Positions 8,038 to 15,376 of a DNA stretch of 64,000 nucleotides are shown piece after piece (position 1 is the stretch's first letter; each line of letters opens with the position of its first letter). The position numbers and the translations under genes were made by a program. The notes under the pieces were generated by a model, which worked only from the letters and a program-made list of their open reading frames with translations, searched no databases and was not told the origin of the DNA. The DNA is from Coprococcus phoceensis (GTDB lineage Bacteria; Bacillota; Clostridia; Lachnospirales; Lachnospiraceae). The stretch covers positions 1,773,421-1,837,420 of the forward strand of contig NZ_FNWC01000007.1 in the NCBI RefSeq assembly GCF_900104635.1, read 5' to 3'.

Positions 8038-9810
8038 TCACTGCACCTCCTTTGTTACCTTCCATTGCACGGAAGTCTGGTAATTTTTCCACATACGGCT
8101 GAATATACCGTCTTTTGCAAGCAATTCGCGACTGTTTCCGCACTCGGCAACCCGTCCGTCGCAAATGACAAAAATCTGATCCACATTTGTTACGGTAGAA
8201 AGCCTGTGGGCAATCATAATCACTGTCTTACCCTCGGAAAGTCTTGAGAAAGCAGCCTGTACGCGGCTTTCGTTATCCGGGTCAGCAAAGGCAGTGGCTT
8301 CATCCAGAATGATAATCGGAGCATTTTTCAGCATCACACGGGCAATGGCAATTCGTTGCTGCTCGCCGCCGGAAAGATAGACACCCTTTGTACCGATGAC
8401 CGTATCCACACCCTGTGGGAGTTTTTCCAGAATATCATCGCATTGCGCGTGATGAAGGGCAGTCAGAACTTCCTCACGGGTAGCTTCCGGTTTTCCCATA
8501 CGCACATTTTCCAGAATAGATGCCTTGATCAGACGGCTGTTCTGAAATACGAAAGACACCGTGTTCATGAGTTCCTCTTTCGGGATGTCTTTCACATTAA
8601 CACCACCGATTTTTACCATTCCGCTCTGGGGATCAAAGAATCGGGAAATCAGGTTGGCAAGGGTTGTTTTTCCACCGCCGGATGGACCTACAAAAGCTAC
8701 CGTCTGTCCTGCAGGAATGGTCAGTGAAATATCTTTTAATACTTCTTTTTCTCCATCATAGCTGAAATGAACCGATTTCAGTTCCACGGAAGCGTTTTGA
8801 GGATGCTTTGAATGTTTCGTTTCCTCCAGAGGCTTCAAATGCAAAACGCTGTCAATTCTCTGTAAAGCGTCGTCTACGATCATGGCGTTTTCACTTTGGA
8901 ACATAATGCGTGTCAGTGTGACAGAAATAACCGGTGTAATGATGATATAGAAAATAAGATCCAGTAAGAAACCGGAAGTTACACCGTCTTGCGTAAGCAA
9001 CAGTCCTCCGGCAATCAGTGTGGCAAAAACGCCGTTGATCGCAGCTGTATAGAACATCATCGGTGTCCGAAGCTGCCTGGTATAAGCAATCACCCATACT
9101 TTATACCGGTCAATGGAGTCTTTAAACTTCTTAAAGGAAAAGATCGTCTGGCCAAAGGTTTTTACCACCGGAATCCCACGGACATACTCTACCGCTTCAT
9201 TGGACATATCATCCAGCGCATTCTGGTATTCTTTCATCTTTTCCTGCATCTGCTTTCCGGTCATTGCCATCATGATCAGAAACCCCAGCACAACCGGAAC
9301 AAGACTCAATAGTCCCAGTCTCCAGTCAAACACGAACAACAGCACCAAAAGACCGCAGGGGGTTGCAATGGCATTGGCTCTGTCGGGAAGCTGATGGGCG
9401 AGATAGGTTTCGGTGGCTGCGCTGGATTCGTTGACAATCTTGCGCAGTTTTCCGCTGCCAAAACTCTCGGCAAACCCAAGAGGCAACTTAACAATATGCT
9501 CCATGGTCTGGATACGCAGGTTTGTGGCAATACGAAATGCTCCCAAATGGGAACACATCAGCCCTGCTATGTAGACAAGCACCGCTATAACCGCAAACAA
9601 TACTGCCATCCAGCCATTACCGGTCAGGTTCTGTGCCTGGTCAAAATTCGGTGCCACCTCCAATACTTCCTTGATCATTTTCCAGATGTAATAGAATGGT
9701 ACCAGAGCAATCAGGGCACTGATCGCAGAAAGCACCCAGGAAGCATAGGTCAGGTACTTATGGCTGCCTGCAATTTCCAGCAGGCGTGATAAATTGGATT
9801 GCTTTTTCAA
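8038..9810 (-). CDS. Exporter-type ABC half-transporter (first of pair)
   Basis: 590-aa fused permease/ATPase with membrane helices between about residues 15 and 310 and an ATPase domain from about 340. Motifs seen are Walker A GPSGGGKTT, signature LSGGEQQRIAIARV and Walker B IILDEATAFAD, in which the usual Ser after Ala is Phe. The start is a TTG preceded by AAGGAGG eight bases upstream. It is the first gene of the operon; 110 bases separate it from the TetR gene, and the shared 18-bp element sits 71 bases upstream of the start. It is paralogous to the partial ABC gene at 1-1364, so the region carries two related ABC pairs or one and a half. Confidence 0.9.
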   Translation of the reverse strand: MKKQSNLSRLLEIAGSHKYLTYASWVLSAISALIALVPFYYIWKMIKEVLEVAPNFDQAQNLTGNGWMAVLFAVIAVLVYIAGLMCSHLGAFRIATNLRIQTMEHIVKLPLGFAESFGSGKLRKIVNESSAATETYLAHQLPDRANAIATPCGLLVLLFVFDWRLGLLSLVPVVLGFLIMMAMTGKQMQEKMKEYQNALDDMSNEAVEYVRGIPVVKTFGQTIFSFKKFKDSIDRYKVWVIAYTRQLRTPMMFYTAAINGVFATLIAGGLLLTQDGVTSGFLLDLIFYIIITPVISVTLTRIMFQSENAMIVDDALQRIDSVLHLKPLEETKHSKHPQNASVELKSVHFSYDGEKEVLKDISLTIPAGQTVAFVGPSGGGKTTLANLISRFFDPQSGMVKIGGVNVKDIPKEELMNTVSFVFQNSRLIKASILENVRMGKPEATREEVLTALHHAQCDDILEKLPQGVDTVIGTKGVYLSGGEQQRIAIARVMLKNAPIIILDEATAFADPDNESRVQAAFSRLSEGKTVIMIAHRLSTVTNVDQIFVICDGRVAECGNSRELLAKDGIFSRMWKNYQTSVQWKVTKEVQ

Positions 9811-9880
9811 AAAAATTCCTCCTTTTCTTTGTGTTTATGATAAAGAGAACACGTCTATGTTCTTACAATATCCGAATTTA

Positions 9881-9898
9881 GATTAGTTTCAGCTAACT
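9881..9898. promoter_or_regulatory. 18-bp element shared by the two transporter operons
   Basis: GATTAGTTTCAGCTAACT here matches GGTTAGTTTTAGCTAACC (minus strand of 4198-4215) at 15 of 18 positions. The motif is nearly palindromic and lies upstream of the first gene in both operons, 71 and 33 bases from the start codons. A common regulator, most simply the AraC-type protein at 4292-5254, is inferred. Confidence 0.5.
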
Positions 9899-9920
9899 AT
9901 CAAGCAAAAATTATAAGGCA

Positions 9921-10544
9921 TTACTGCCCCATAATTTTCATCCATCCCGCTGTATAAAAGGCGCGCATTTCTCTGACGTAGTTTTCGGCATCTTTGAGCG
10001 GCATTTCGTGGATGATCAATTCAAAAAAGGTATGAAACATTCCGGTGATCAGAATATGCTCCAGCGAAGGATCGATATGCGGAGAGGGCCTTCCAAGCTT
10101 CCTTAAAACCTCCTGATAGGCATGAGTCCCTTCCACTTCAATCTCCACCATTTCATCAATTAGCCCGGCAAATTTTGTTCCTTCCGAACAGCAGAGGATC
10201 AGTTTACATTCCTCTAAATGTTCGTACGCATAATGGAGCATATCGTACATACAAAGCCCCGAAATGTCACTCATGACTTCCGGCTGCTGGGCAGCTGGTA
10301 GTTCGGCGAACTCCTGCTGTGCCTTTATAAAACGTTTGAGAATATATTCGTAATGCTCACCAACGATGGCTTCAAAAAGTTCTTCTTTACTTTTATAATA
10401 TCCGTAAAAGGCTCCGGTAGTCATTCCCACGGATTTCACAATATTCCGCAGGGAAGCGTCTTTATATCCTTTTTCTAAAAATTCTGCTTTCGCTGCCCGG
10501 TGGATATTTTCTAAAGTCGTTCCATTTCCGTTTATTTTGCACAC
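9921..10544 (-). CDS. TetR/AcrR-family transcriptional regulator
   Basis: One-component repressor of about 207 aa. The N-terminal helix-turn-helix occupies about residues 10-55 (SLRNIVKSVGMTTGAFYGYY, a typical TetR recognition segment), followed by a helical ligand-binding domain. The start is uncertain: the GTG at 10544 lies only one base after AGGAGG, so initiation may occur slightly downstream; no ATG is available in frame near it. The gene is upstream of and codirectional with the ABC pair and methyltransferase. A perfect palindrome at 10551-10578 overlaps its promoter region and is the probable operator. The ligand is unknown. Confidence 0.87.
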   Translation of the reverse strand: MCKINGNGTTLENIHRAAKAEFLEKGYKDASLRNIVKSVGMTTGAFYGYYKSKEELFEAIVGEHYEYILKRFIKAQQEFAELPAAQQPEVMSDISGLCMYDMLHYAYEHLEECKLILCCSEGTKFAGLIDEMVEIEVEGTHAYQEVLRKLGRPSPHIDPSLEHILITGMFHTFFELIIHEMPLKDAENYVREMRAFYTAGWMKIMGQ

Positions 10545-10550
10545 CTCCTA

Positions 10551-10578
10551 TATAACAGTGATATATAACACTGTTATA
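10551..10578. promoter_or_regulatory. TetR-type palindromic operator
   Basis: Perfect 10-bp arms TATAACAGTG and CACTGTTATA flank an 8-base AT-rich spacer, seven bases upstream of the TetR gene start. Size and symmetry are those expected for a TetR dimer-pair site and imply autorepression. Confidence 0.65.
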
Positions 10579-10726
10579 ATTTTAGTCTCTAAAAATTATT
10601 TTGTCAAGAGCAACAAGAAATAGTTGCATAAAAATAGCAATCCAAACAGCATTCTGTACTTTATTACTGATAAAATTTTTAAATACTGGTTTTGACAAAA
10701 GTTTCATTTTTTCTAATAAATGATAA

Positions 10727-10755
10727 GCAGGGTGGAGTTTGTTCTCACACCCTGC
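10727..10755 (-). terminator. Hairpin downstream of the broken sigma-factor gene
   Basis: Arms GCAGGGTG and CACCCTGC form an 8-bp stem, followed on the minus strand by TTATCATTT. The U-run is weak, so termination is plausible rather than certain. Confidence 0.35.
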
Positions 10756-10772
10756 TTTGTGATTATCATGAA

Positions 10773-11201
10773 CTACTCGAAGATCTTCTTCACTTTTTCT
10801 TTCAGCCTGTCCATATGCCTGTAAACCGCCTTTTCGGTAATCTTCAGATACCTGGCTATTTCATGAGTGCTATACCCCTGGATCTTCATCAGAACGATCT
10901 GAAGGGTAAGCCTGTCCACGGTGATCAGCACATGTTACAATTCCTGATTTTCAATACGATCCAGGAAGTCCTGTACTGTTTTTGGTTCTGCCTGATCTGT
11001 GGATGCTGCAACAGTATCAAGGTATGTACCTGTTTCCTGCACACGCTCATAATAGCGTCTGTCTGTATTAAATGCCTGACGGTCATAGAGACGGATTGCT
11101 TCAATCATATCTTCAGAAGCACCGCTGTCTCTTAAAATCTTTTCTTCTTTCTCTTTCCAGAGCTTCCATTTGCGCTCTGCTCTTCCATGGTTATATGCCA
11201 T
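10773..11201 (-). pseudogene. Sigma-70-like factor of a Tn1549-type element, one in-frame stop
   Basis: The frame starts with an ATG at 11201 (GGAGG upstream) and encodes 88 residues to a TAA at 10935-10937. The same frame then continues without a gap for 53 codons to a TAG at 10773-10775. The second part is a typical sigma region 4 helix-turn-helix (LQIVLMKIQGYSTHEIARYL). Such ~140-aa sigma factors, starting MAYNHGR with similar spacing, are common in Tn1549-like conjugative elements, recalled from memory. At the stop, relatives have a Tyr codon, so a single TAC or TAT to TAA change would explain the break. The gene appears recently inactivated, or the two halves are made separately. No integrase or relaxase is present next to it. 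Confidence 0.75.
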
Positions 11202-11234
11202 TTTCCTTACCTCCAATCTGATTTGTTTGAAAAC

Positions 11235-11447
11235 TCAGATTGGAAAGGGCGGAGAACGGCAGCCGATACCGGAAGAAGGCTTGTCCTTTTTTCCGACAAA
11301 TATCGACAAACAAAAAACCGCAAAGGCTGTTAAACCTTTGCGGCAGTAAGAAAAATGAGAACTATGCTGTAGAGCTAAAACTTCTACATTAGGGGCGTGA
11401 GAGTACCACCAACAGCAGAAGATTTTTTTGAGAGGCTATCCTCATTC
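11235..11447 (-). CDS. Possible 70-aa leader ORF upstream of the sigma pseudogene
   Basis: An ATG at 11445-11447 is preceded by CAGGA and opens a 70-codon frame whose first 16 residues are hydrophobic and leucine-rich (NLLLLVVLS). The frame passes through the terminator at 11311-11343, and its stop lies 34 bases before the sigma-factor start. It might be a regulatory leader or simply a chance frame. I do not recognise the product. Confidence 0.2.
11311..11343 (-). terminator. Intrinsic terminator upstream of the sigma pseudogene
   Basis: A perfect 9-bp stem CCGCAAAGG/CCTTTGCGG with an 8-base loop is followed by six T residues on the minus strand. It would stop transcription before the sigma-factor gene unless antiterminated. 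Confidence 0.75.
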
Positions 11448-11516
11448 CTGTATGAAATTATGTAGGTAGTTGCTGCTTTGGATAAGCAGCGGGGCGGCTG
11501 AAGCAGACCAGCACAT

Positions 11517-11552
11517 AAAAAATCCCTCCAAACCCAAAACGGGTTCAGAGGG
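11517..11552 (-). terminator. Intrinsic terminator
   Basis: A 12-bp stem of CCCTCTGAACCC with GGGTTTGGAGGG (two G-T pairs) around a five-base loop is followed by ATTTTTT on the minus strand. It insulates the sigma region from upstream sequence. Confidence 0.7.
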
Positions 11553-11580
11553 AAGATGTGTAATCAGGCATGATGAAGCC

Positions 11581-11688
11581 GCCCACCGAAACACCGTTTT
11601 TTTATTCGGTGGGCTTATCCTTTATCGCTTTTGACAGGGCAGAAATCTCGCTTTCCTGATTTCTAAAGGCGGCCTTTTTCAACCAATG
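11581..11688 (-). other. C-terminal gene remnant ending in a hairpin
   Basis: On the minus strand 28 codons between a TGA and a TAA (11602-11604) encode a charged helix-like segment ending IKDKPTE. The stop codon lies inside a perfect 10-bp hairpin GCCCACCGAA/TTCGGTGGGC at 11581-11614. This looks like the 3' end of a lost gene with its terminator. The family is not recognised. Confidence 0.3.
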
Positions 11689-11725
11689 TCATTTAGTTAA
11701 GACATTGAGTCGGCAGCCTCTTGCA

Positions 11726-11764
11726 GAGCAAGGTATATAAAAATATATACCCTGCTCTTTTTTT
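11726..11764 (+). terminator. Intrinsic terminator, plus strand
   Basis: GAGCAAGGTATATA pairs with TATATACCCTGCTC (one A-C mismatch) around a four-base loop and is followed by seven T residues. No intact plus-strand gene precedes it, so it belongs to a lost gene of the element. Confidence 0.65.
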
Positions 11765-11840
11765 GTAAAAAATCCTTGACAAATATAGAAAAATTTGCGA
11801 CGAAGCCACTTGAATGTATTACATTTTGGAGGTAACGCCT

Positions 11841-12341
11841 ATGATATTTGCGGAACATGTAAAAAACAAATTGTCATCTTTCATCCATGAAATGGCGACC
11901 GCCCCATGGTTGTTTTCAAAAAATCCAGAAGTTGATTTTTCACGGAACAGAAAACTTGATTTTGTATCTACAATTCAATTTCTTCTTTCTATGGAAAGTG
12001 GAAGCTTAAAAAAAGAATTGCTGGATTATTTCCAGTGCTCTGTCGATACCCCGTCTGCTTCAGCGTTCTGTCAACAGAGAAACAAACTACTTCTGGAGGC
12101 ATTCCAGTTTTTGTTTTATGAATTTAATTCTTGTTTCTCATTCGAAAAAAAGTATAAGGATTATCAACTATTAGCTTGTGATGGCTCAGATTTGAACATT
12201 GCCCGTAATCCAAACGATGCAGGCACTTATTTTCAGTCTCAACCAACTGATCGGGGATTTAATCAGATTCATCTGAATGCTCTTTTCGACCTGTGCGAGA
12301 AGCGATGCACCTCCGTTTCTTCACCTTCATTATATGTATAA
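11841..12341 (+). pseudogene. IS4-family transposase, 3'-truncated
   Basis: The ATG at 11841 follows TTGGAGG. About 155 residues match the N-terminal part of IS4-type transposases, including the first catalytic-Asp region (ACDGSDLNIARNP) and the following NALFDLCEKR. Intact relatives are about 430-450 aa long. Around base 12305 the similarity stops and an unrelated 10-codon tail leads to the stop. The DDE catalytic domain is therefore mostly lost and the protein cannot transpose. It marks the right edge of the accessory region, next to the conserved rlmD-type gene. Confidence 0.75.
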
Positions 12342-12374
12342 GTGACAAACAGCTCAAATGTGGAATTTTGTTTG

Positions 12375-12411
12375 TAAAAATAAGCGCATCACTATTTCTA
12401 ATGATACGCTT
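12375..12411 (-). terminator. Terminator of the rlmD-type gene
   Basis: A 13-bp stem beginning AAGCG and ending CGCTT with two G-T pairs is followed by ATTTTTA on the minus strand, a few bases after the gene's stop. Confidence 0.7.
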
Positions 12412-12417
12412 ATGATT

Positions 12418-14097
12418 TTAGATAACCTCAAAACACTTCAATGCATCTTTGATAGCTTCCACTTTCTCCGCTGTCGGATGTTTCCTCGGTTGTTTCAATT
12501 CTTCTACCGCATTAGGAGCGTCATACATCGGCAAGCCCAGACTTCTCTTTACCTCTGCTATATAAGCAGTATGTACCTTGAAACCATATTTAGCTTCTAT
12601 GTATTCCTTTATCTTTTTGTATGTAACTCGCTCTTTCGGCTTGTACGCTTCGGCTCTCTTTACGATATTATCCAGCGGTACTTTTCCCTCACCCTCACCA
12701 AACTCAACTTTTACGTTGATATGTCCGTCTGGCTTTTTGTGGGAAAGCAGTACTACCGTCTCCACATGCACGGTCTGACAAAATTGATCCACCGCCGTGC
12801 ACTTCTCCACCCGATATCCTCTTGCCTGTATCATCTCCAGATCCCTCGCAAGACTTGTCACTTTGCAGGAAATATACACAATCTTATCCACCCCATAGTC
12901 CAATATCTTCGGCAGTGCTTTTGGGTGTATCCCATCTCTCGGAGGGTCCAGCACGATCACATCCGGTTTTTCTTCAATTTCATCCAGCACCTTGAACACA
13001 TCACCTGCAATAAATCTACAGTTGGAAAGTCCGTTGTGCTCTGCGTTTTCTTTCGCAGCCTCCACAGCCTCCTCGACAATCTCCACGCCGATTACCTGTT
13101 TTGCAACCGGAGCTAAAACTTGTGCGATCGTTCCTGTTCCACTGAACAAATCAAAGACCGTCATGTTGTGGATATCCCCGATATAATCCCTCACGGTTTT
13201 ATAGAGAATCTCCGCACCCTTTGTATTTGGCTGGAAGAATGAAAACGGTGTGATTTTGAAGTCCATATCAAGCAATTTCTCGTAGAAAAAGTCCTGTCCG
13301 TATAAAATTCGAGTTTCATCACTCTGTACTACATCAGATAAGGAATCATTTAAAATATGAAGAATTCCAACGATTTTTCCTTCCAGCTGCAATGCCAAAA
13401 GTGCGTCCACAAGCAAAGATAAATCGTGTTCTTCCTGTGTTGTTGTCACAAGGTTTACGAGAATTTCTCCGGTCTGATCACCACGGCGTAAAAGCAGGTG
13501 GCGAAGATAACCCACATGTTGCATTTTTTTATAATATGCCACATTTTTCTCTTTAAAATATTCCAATACACACAAGAGAATCTTTGTCATATCTTCGTGC
13601 ACTAATTTACAATCAGCTGCTGTCAGCACATCATATGTGCTTCCCTTTTTGTGCAGCCCAAGTGACAGCGGACCGTCTTTGTATTCATCTCCAAAGGAAA
13701 ATTCCATCTTATTACGGTAAGCGAACTCTTTTGGGCTTGCTTTTACCCCCTCAAATTCATAATCTTCCAAAATGGCGGCATCCAATATTTCTTTTACCTG
13801 ATCACCTTTCATTTTCATCTGTTCCTCGTAAGACATCGTCTGGTACATACAGCCTCCACAGGCAGGGAAAATGCTGCACACAGGTTCTCTTGTCTCCAAA
13901 GGTGATTTTTCAAGAACTTCCAAAAGCCTTCCTTCCGCTTTCCCTTTTCGTATTTTGTTTACACAGAATTTTACCTTCTGACCTGGAATACCATTTTTTA
14001 CAATCACTGATTTTTCCTCGCCCTCGACAGTCACCAGTCCTTTGTTCGGAAATGCTACTTTTTGAATAATGCCTTCATATACTTCTCTCTTTTTCAT
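12418..14097 (-). CDS. rlmD: 23S rRNA (uracil-5-)-methyltransferase, RlmD/RlmCD (TrmA) family, with C-terminal extension
   Basis: Transfers a methyl group from SAM to C5 of a uridine in 23S rRNA. The 559-aa protein has a TRAM domain (about 5-60), then the Fe-S cluster cysteines (CSIFPACGGC near 74-83 plus a later Cys), the SAM motif FDLFSGTGTIA, the VLDPPRDG motif and the nucleophile Cys in YISC. Typical family members end shortly after the VETVVLL segment, near residue 450. This one continues for about 105 residues with a lysine-rich segment (HINVKVEFGEGEGK, KERVTYKKIKEYIEAKYGF). I have seen the same tail in other Clostridia, sometimes as a separate small protein. It is a single-gene unit with its own terminator. 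The exact target uridine cannot be told apart from the sequence. Confidence 0.85.
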   Translation of the reverse strand: MKKREVYEGIIQKVAFPNKGLVTVEGEEKSVIVKNGIPGQKVKFCVNKIRKGKAEGRLLEVLEKSPLETREPVCSIFPACGGCMYQTMSYEEQMKMKGDQVKEILDAAILEDYEFEGVKASPKEFAYRNKMEFSFGDEYKDGPLSLGLHKKGSTYDVLTAADCKLVHEDMTKILLCVLEYFKEKNVAYYKKMQHVGYLRHLLLRRGDQTGEILVNLVTTTQEEHDLSLLVDALLALQLEGKIVGILHILNDSLSDVVQSDETRILYGQDFFYEKLLDMDFKITPFSFFQPNTKGAEILYKTVRDYIGDIHNMTVFDLFSGTGTIAQVLAPVAKQVIGVEIVEEAVEAAKENAEHNGLSNCRFIAGDVFKVLDEIEEKPDVIVLDPPRDGIHPKALPKILDYGVDKIVYISCKVTSLARDLEMIQARGYRVEKCTAVDQFCQTVHVETVVLLSHKKPDGHINVKVEFGEGEGKVPLDNIVKRAEAYKPKERVTYKKIKEYIEAKYGFKVHTAYIAEVKRSLGLPMYDAPNAVEELKQPRKHPTAEKVEAIKDALKCFEVI

Positions 14098-14252
14098 CTA
14101 TATAAAATCCTCTCTATACTTTTCATTTATTGTTTTATTCTATCAGTTTCCAACTTTTTTGCCAACCAAAAGTGAACAATCTTTCCAAAATGTATTGAGT
14201 TCTTGCCTTTTTCCATCTATAATTTTAGTAATACAGATTGAGGAGGGATTTC

Positions 14253-14669
14253 ATGAATTGGAAAGAACAATGGATTGCCGCTTTAGACAAAGAACATCTA
14301 TTCGAGAACTCAAGCCACCGGACACGTTTCAAAGAGCTTTTAGACTGTTTCGCCGATTATCCATTTTTCACCAAAGGGCTCTGTAAATGTATGTATCTGT
14401 CCGCCTGGGATGAAGAGCATTTCTGCATTATGCTCTCGATGCTGACTGAGATGAGTCTTGAGCATGAAAAAAATACAGATGAGATGCGTACTCAGGGGGA
14501 TGTTCTGATTGCAGAACAACCTGAAGAAGAGGCATATATTTACCGGCTTTCAAATGCGTTTTTAGACGATATGCCATTTCAGCTTGACGATCCGCAAAAA
14601 GTGCAGCCTGATATTCTGCATATTATCCAAAAGGCATTGCACGCATCTGACATCATTGATCGGCTCTAA
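14253..14669 (+). CDS. Conserved hypothetical protein, 138 aa
   Basis: The ATG at 14253 follows GGAGGG by six bases, which supports it as a real gene; the frame is open five codons further upstream. The protein is acidic and helical with aromatic residues and no signal peptide or membrane segment, so it should be cytoplasmic. I do not recognise a domain. It stands alone between the divergent rlmD-type gene and the convergent pgsA, sharing a bidirectional terminator with pgsA. Confidence 0.7.
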   Translation: MNWKEQWIAALDKEHLFENSSHRTRFKELLDCFADYPFFTKGLCKCMYLSAWDEEHFCIMLSMLTEMSLEHEKNTDEMRTQGDVLIAEQPEEEAYIYRLSNAFLDDMPFQLDDPQKVQPDILHIIQKALHASDIIDRL

Positions 14670-14690
14670 TAAGCACTGCAGATCACATGA

Positions 14691-14732
14691 AAAAAAGAGT
14701 TCGATTTGCTTTCGCATACCGAACTCTTTTTT
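14691..14732. terminator. Bidirectional terminator
   Basis: AAAAAAGAGTTCG and CGAACTCTTTTTT arms give an A-run and a T-run on both sides, serving the plus-strand 138-aa gene and the minus-strand pgsA. Confidence 0.8.
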
Positions 14733-14740
14733 ACATGAAA

Positions 14741-15310
14741 TTATGCTTCGCTCAATATTTTTTTGTACACCGGAATATACAGTATAAATGACATCAAAAG
14801 CAGAAAACCGCTCAATACAATCAACATATTCGCAATTTGCTCCTGAATATTCGGCGCCAGAATCAAAATAAACATCACAACATAAAGCACTGCTGTCGAT
14901 ACTTTTCCGAACCACTTCGCACCGTTTAACATTTTCCCTTTTTTCAGAAGAATCACGCCCATAATTCCCATAACCCCTTCTTTGATGACAAACAGCACCA
15001 CAACCGGAATCAGCCATTGGAAACGGAACGACAAAGAAAATACAATCGCTGCCTGTGTTAATTTATCTGCAACCGGGTCAACAATCTTTCCCAGGTTAGT
15101 AATCATATTGAATTTTCTTGCAATAAATCCATCTAAAAAATCGGTAATTCCTGAAATTCCAATAATAACTGCCGCCATATGGAACTCTGCAATCGAATCT
15201 GCTGTCACATATCTCCATACGATCAGCGGAAGTAACAATATCCGAAAATATCCAAGTATATTCGGGATAGAAAAAATCTGCTTTCTAAGCGGCATATCAC
15301 TTGTTATCAT
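14741..15310 (-). CDS. pgsA: CDP-diacylglycerol-glycerol-3-phosphate phosphatidyltransferase family protein
   Basis: Membrane enzyme that joins CDP-diacylglycerol to glycerol-3-phosphate, the committed step to phosphatidylglycerol. The 189-aa product has the CDP-alcohol phosphotransferase signature DG-xx-AR-x8-G-xxx-D-xxx-D, seen as DGFIAR...GKIVDPVAD near residues 60-83, and several membrane helices. The ATG at 15310 has GGGGGAGG upstream; the open frame continues 15 codons further without a ribosome site. It lies downstream of an 80-aa membrane protein, separated by a long RNA hairpin. Related synthases such as cardiolipin synthase share the motif, so the precise product is likely but not certain. 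Confidence 0.82.
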   Translation of the reverse strand: MITSDMPLRKQIFSIPNILGYFRILLLPLIVWRYVTADSIAEFHMAAVIIGISGITDFLDGFIARKFNMITNLGKIVDPVADKLTQAAIVFSLSFRFQWLIPVVVLFVIKEGVMGIMGVILLKKGKMLNGAKWFGKVSTAVLYVVMFILILAPNIQEQIANMLIVLSGFLLLMSFILYIPVYKKILSEA

Positions 15311-15332
15311 ATGTATCCTCCCCCTTATTGAA

Positions 15333-15372
15333 TTGAGGACGGCAGTAATTGTCACATTACCACCGCCCTCAA
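15333..15372 (-). promoter_or_regulatory. 17-bp RNA hairpin between the 80-aa gene and pgsA
   Basis: Arms starting TTGAGG and ending CCTCAA enclose a six-base loop. All three non-Watson-Crick pairs are G-U on the minus-strand transcript and would be A-C on the plus strand, so the structure acts in minus-strand RNA. There is no U-run after it, so attenuation or mRNA processing is as likely as termination. Confidence 0.5.
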
Positions 15373-15376
15373 CTAA

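Larger units (their letters stand above)
11202..11840. other. 639-bp non-coding junction with element debris
   Basis: No convincing gene lies between the sigma pseudogene and the IS4-type fragment. The stretch holds four strong hairpins (listed separately), a 70-codon open frame on the minus strand at 11235-11447 that runs through one of them, and a 28-codon C-terminal-like remnant at 11602-11688. Dense terminators and the short remnants suit the degraded end of a mobile element. Confidence 0.5.

Noticed and set aside
9847..9862. GAACA/TGTTC inverted repeat as an operator
   Set aside because: Five-base arms are too short to support a site on their own.
12358..13116. Plus-strand 252-codon frame opposite the RlmD-type gene
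   Set aside because: It has no Shine-Dalgarno and a Cys/Phe/His-rich composition typical of an antisense frame.
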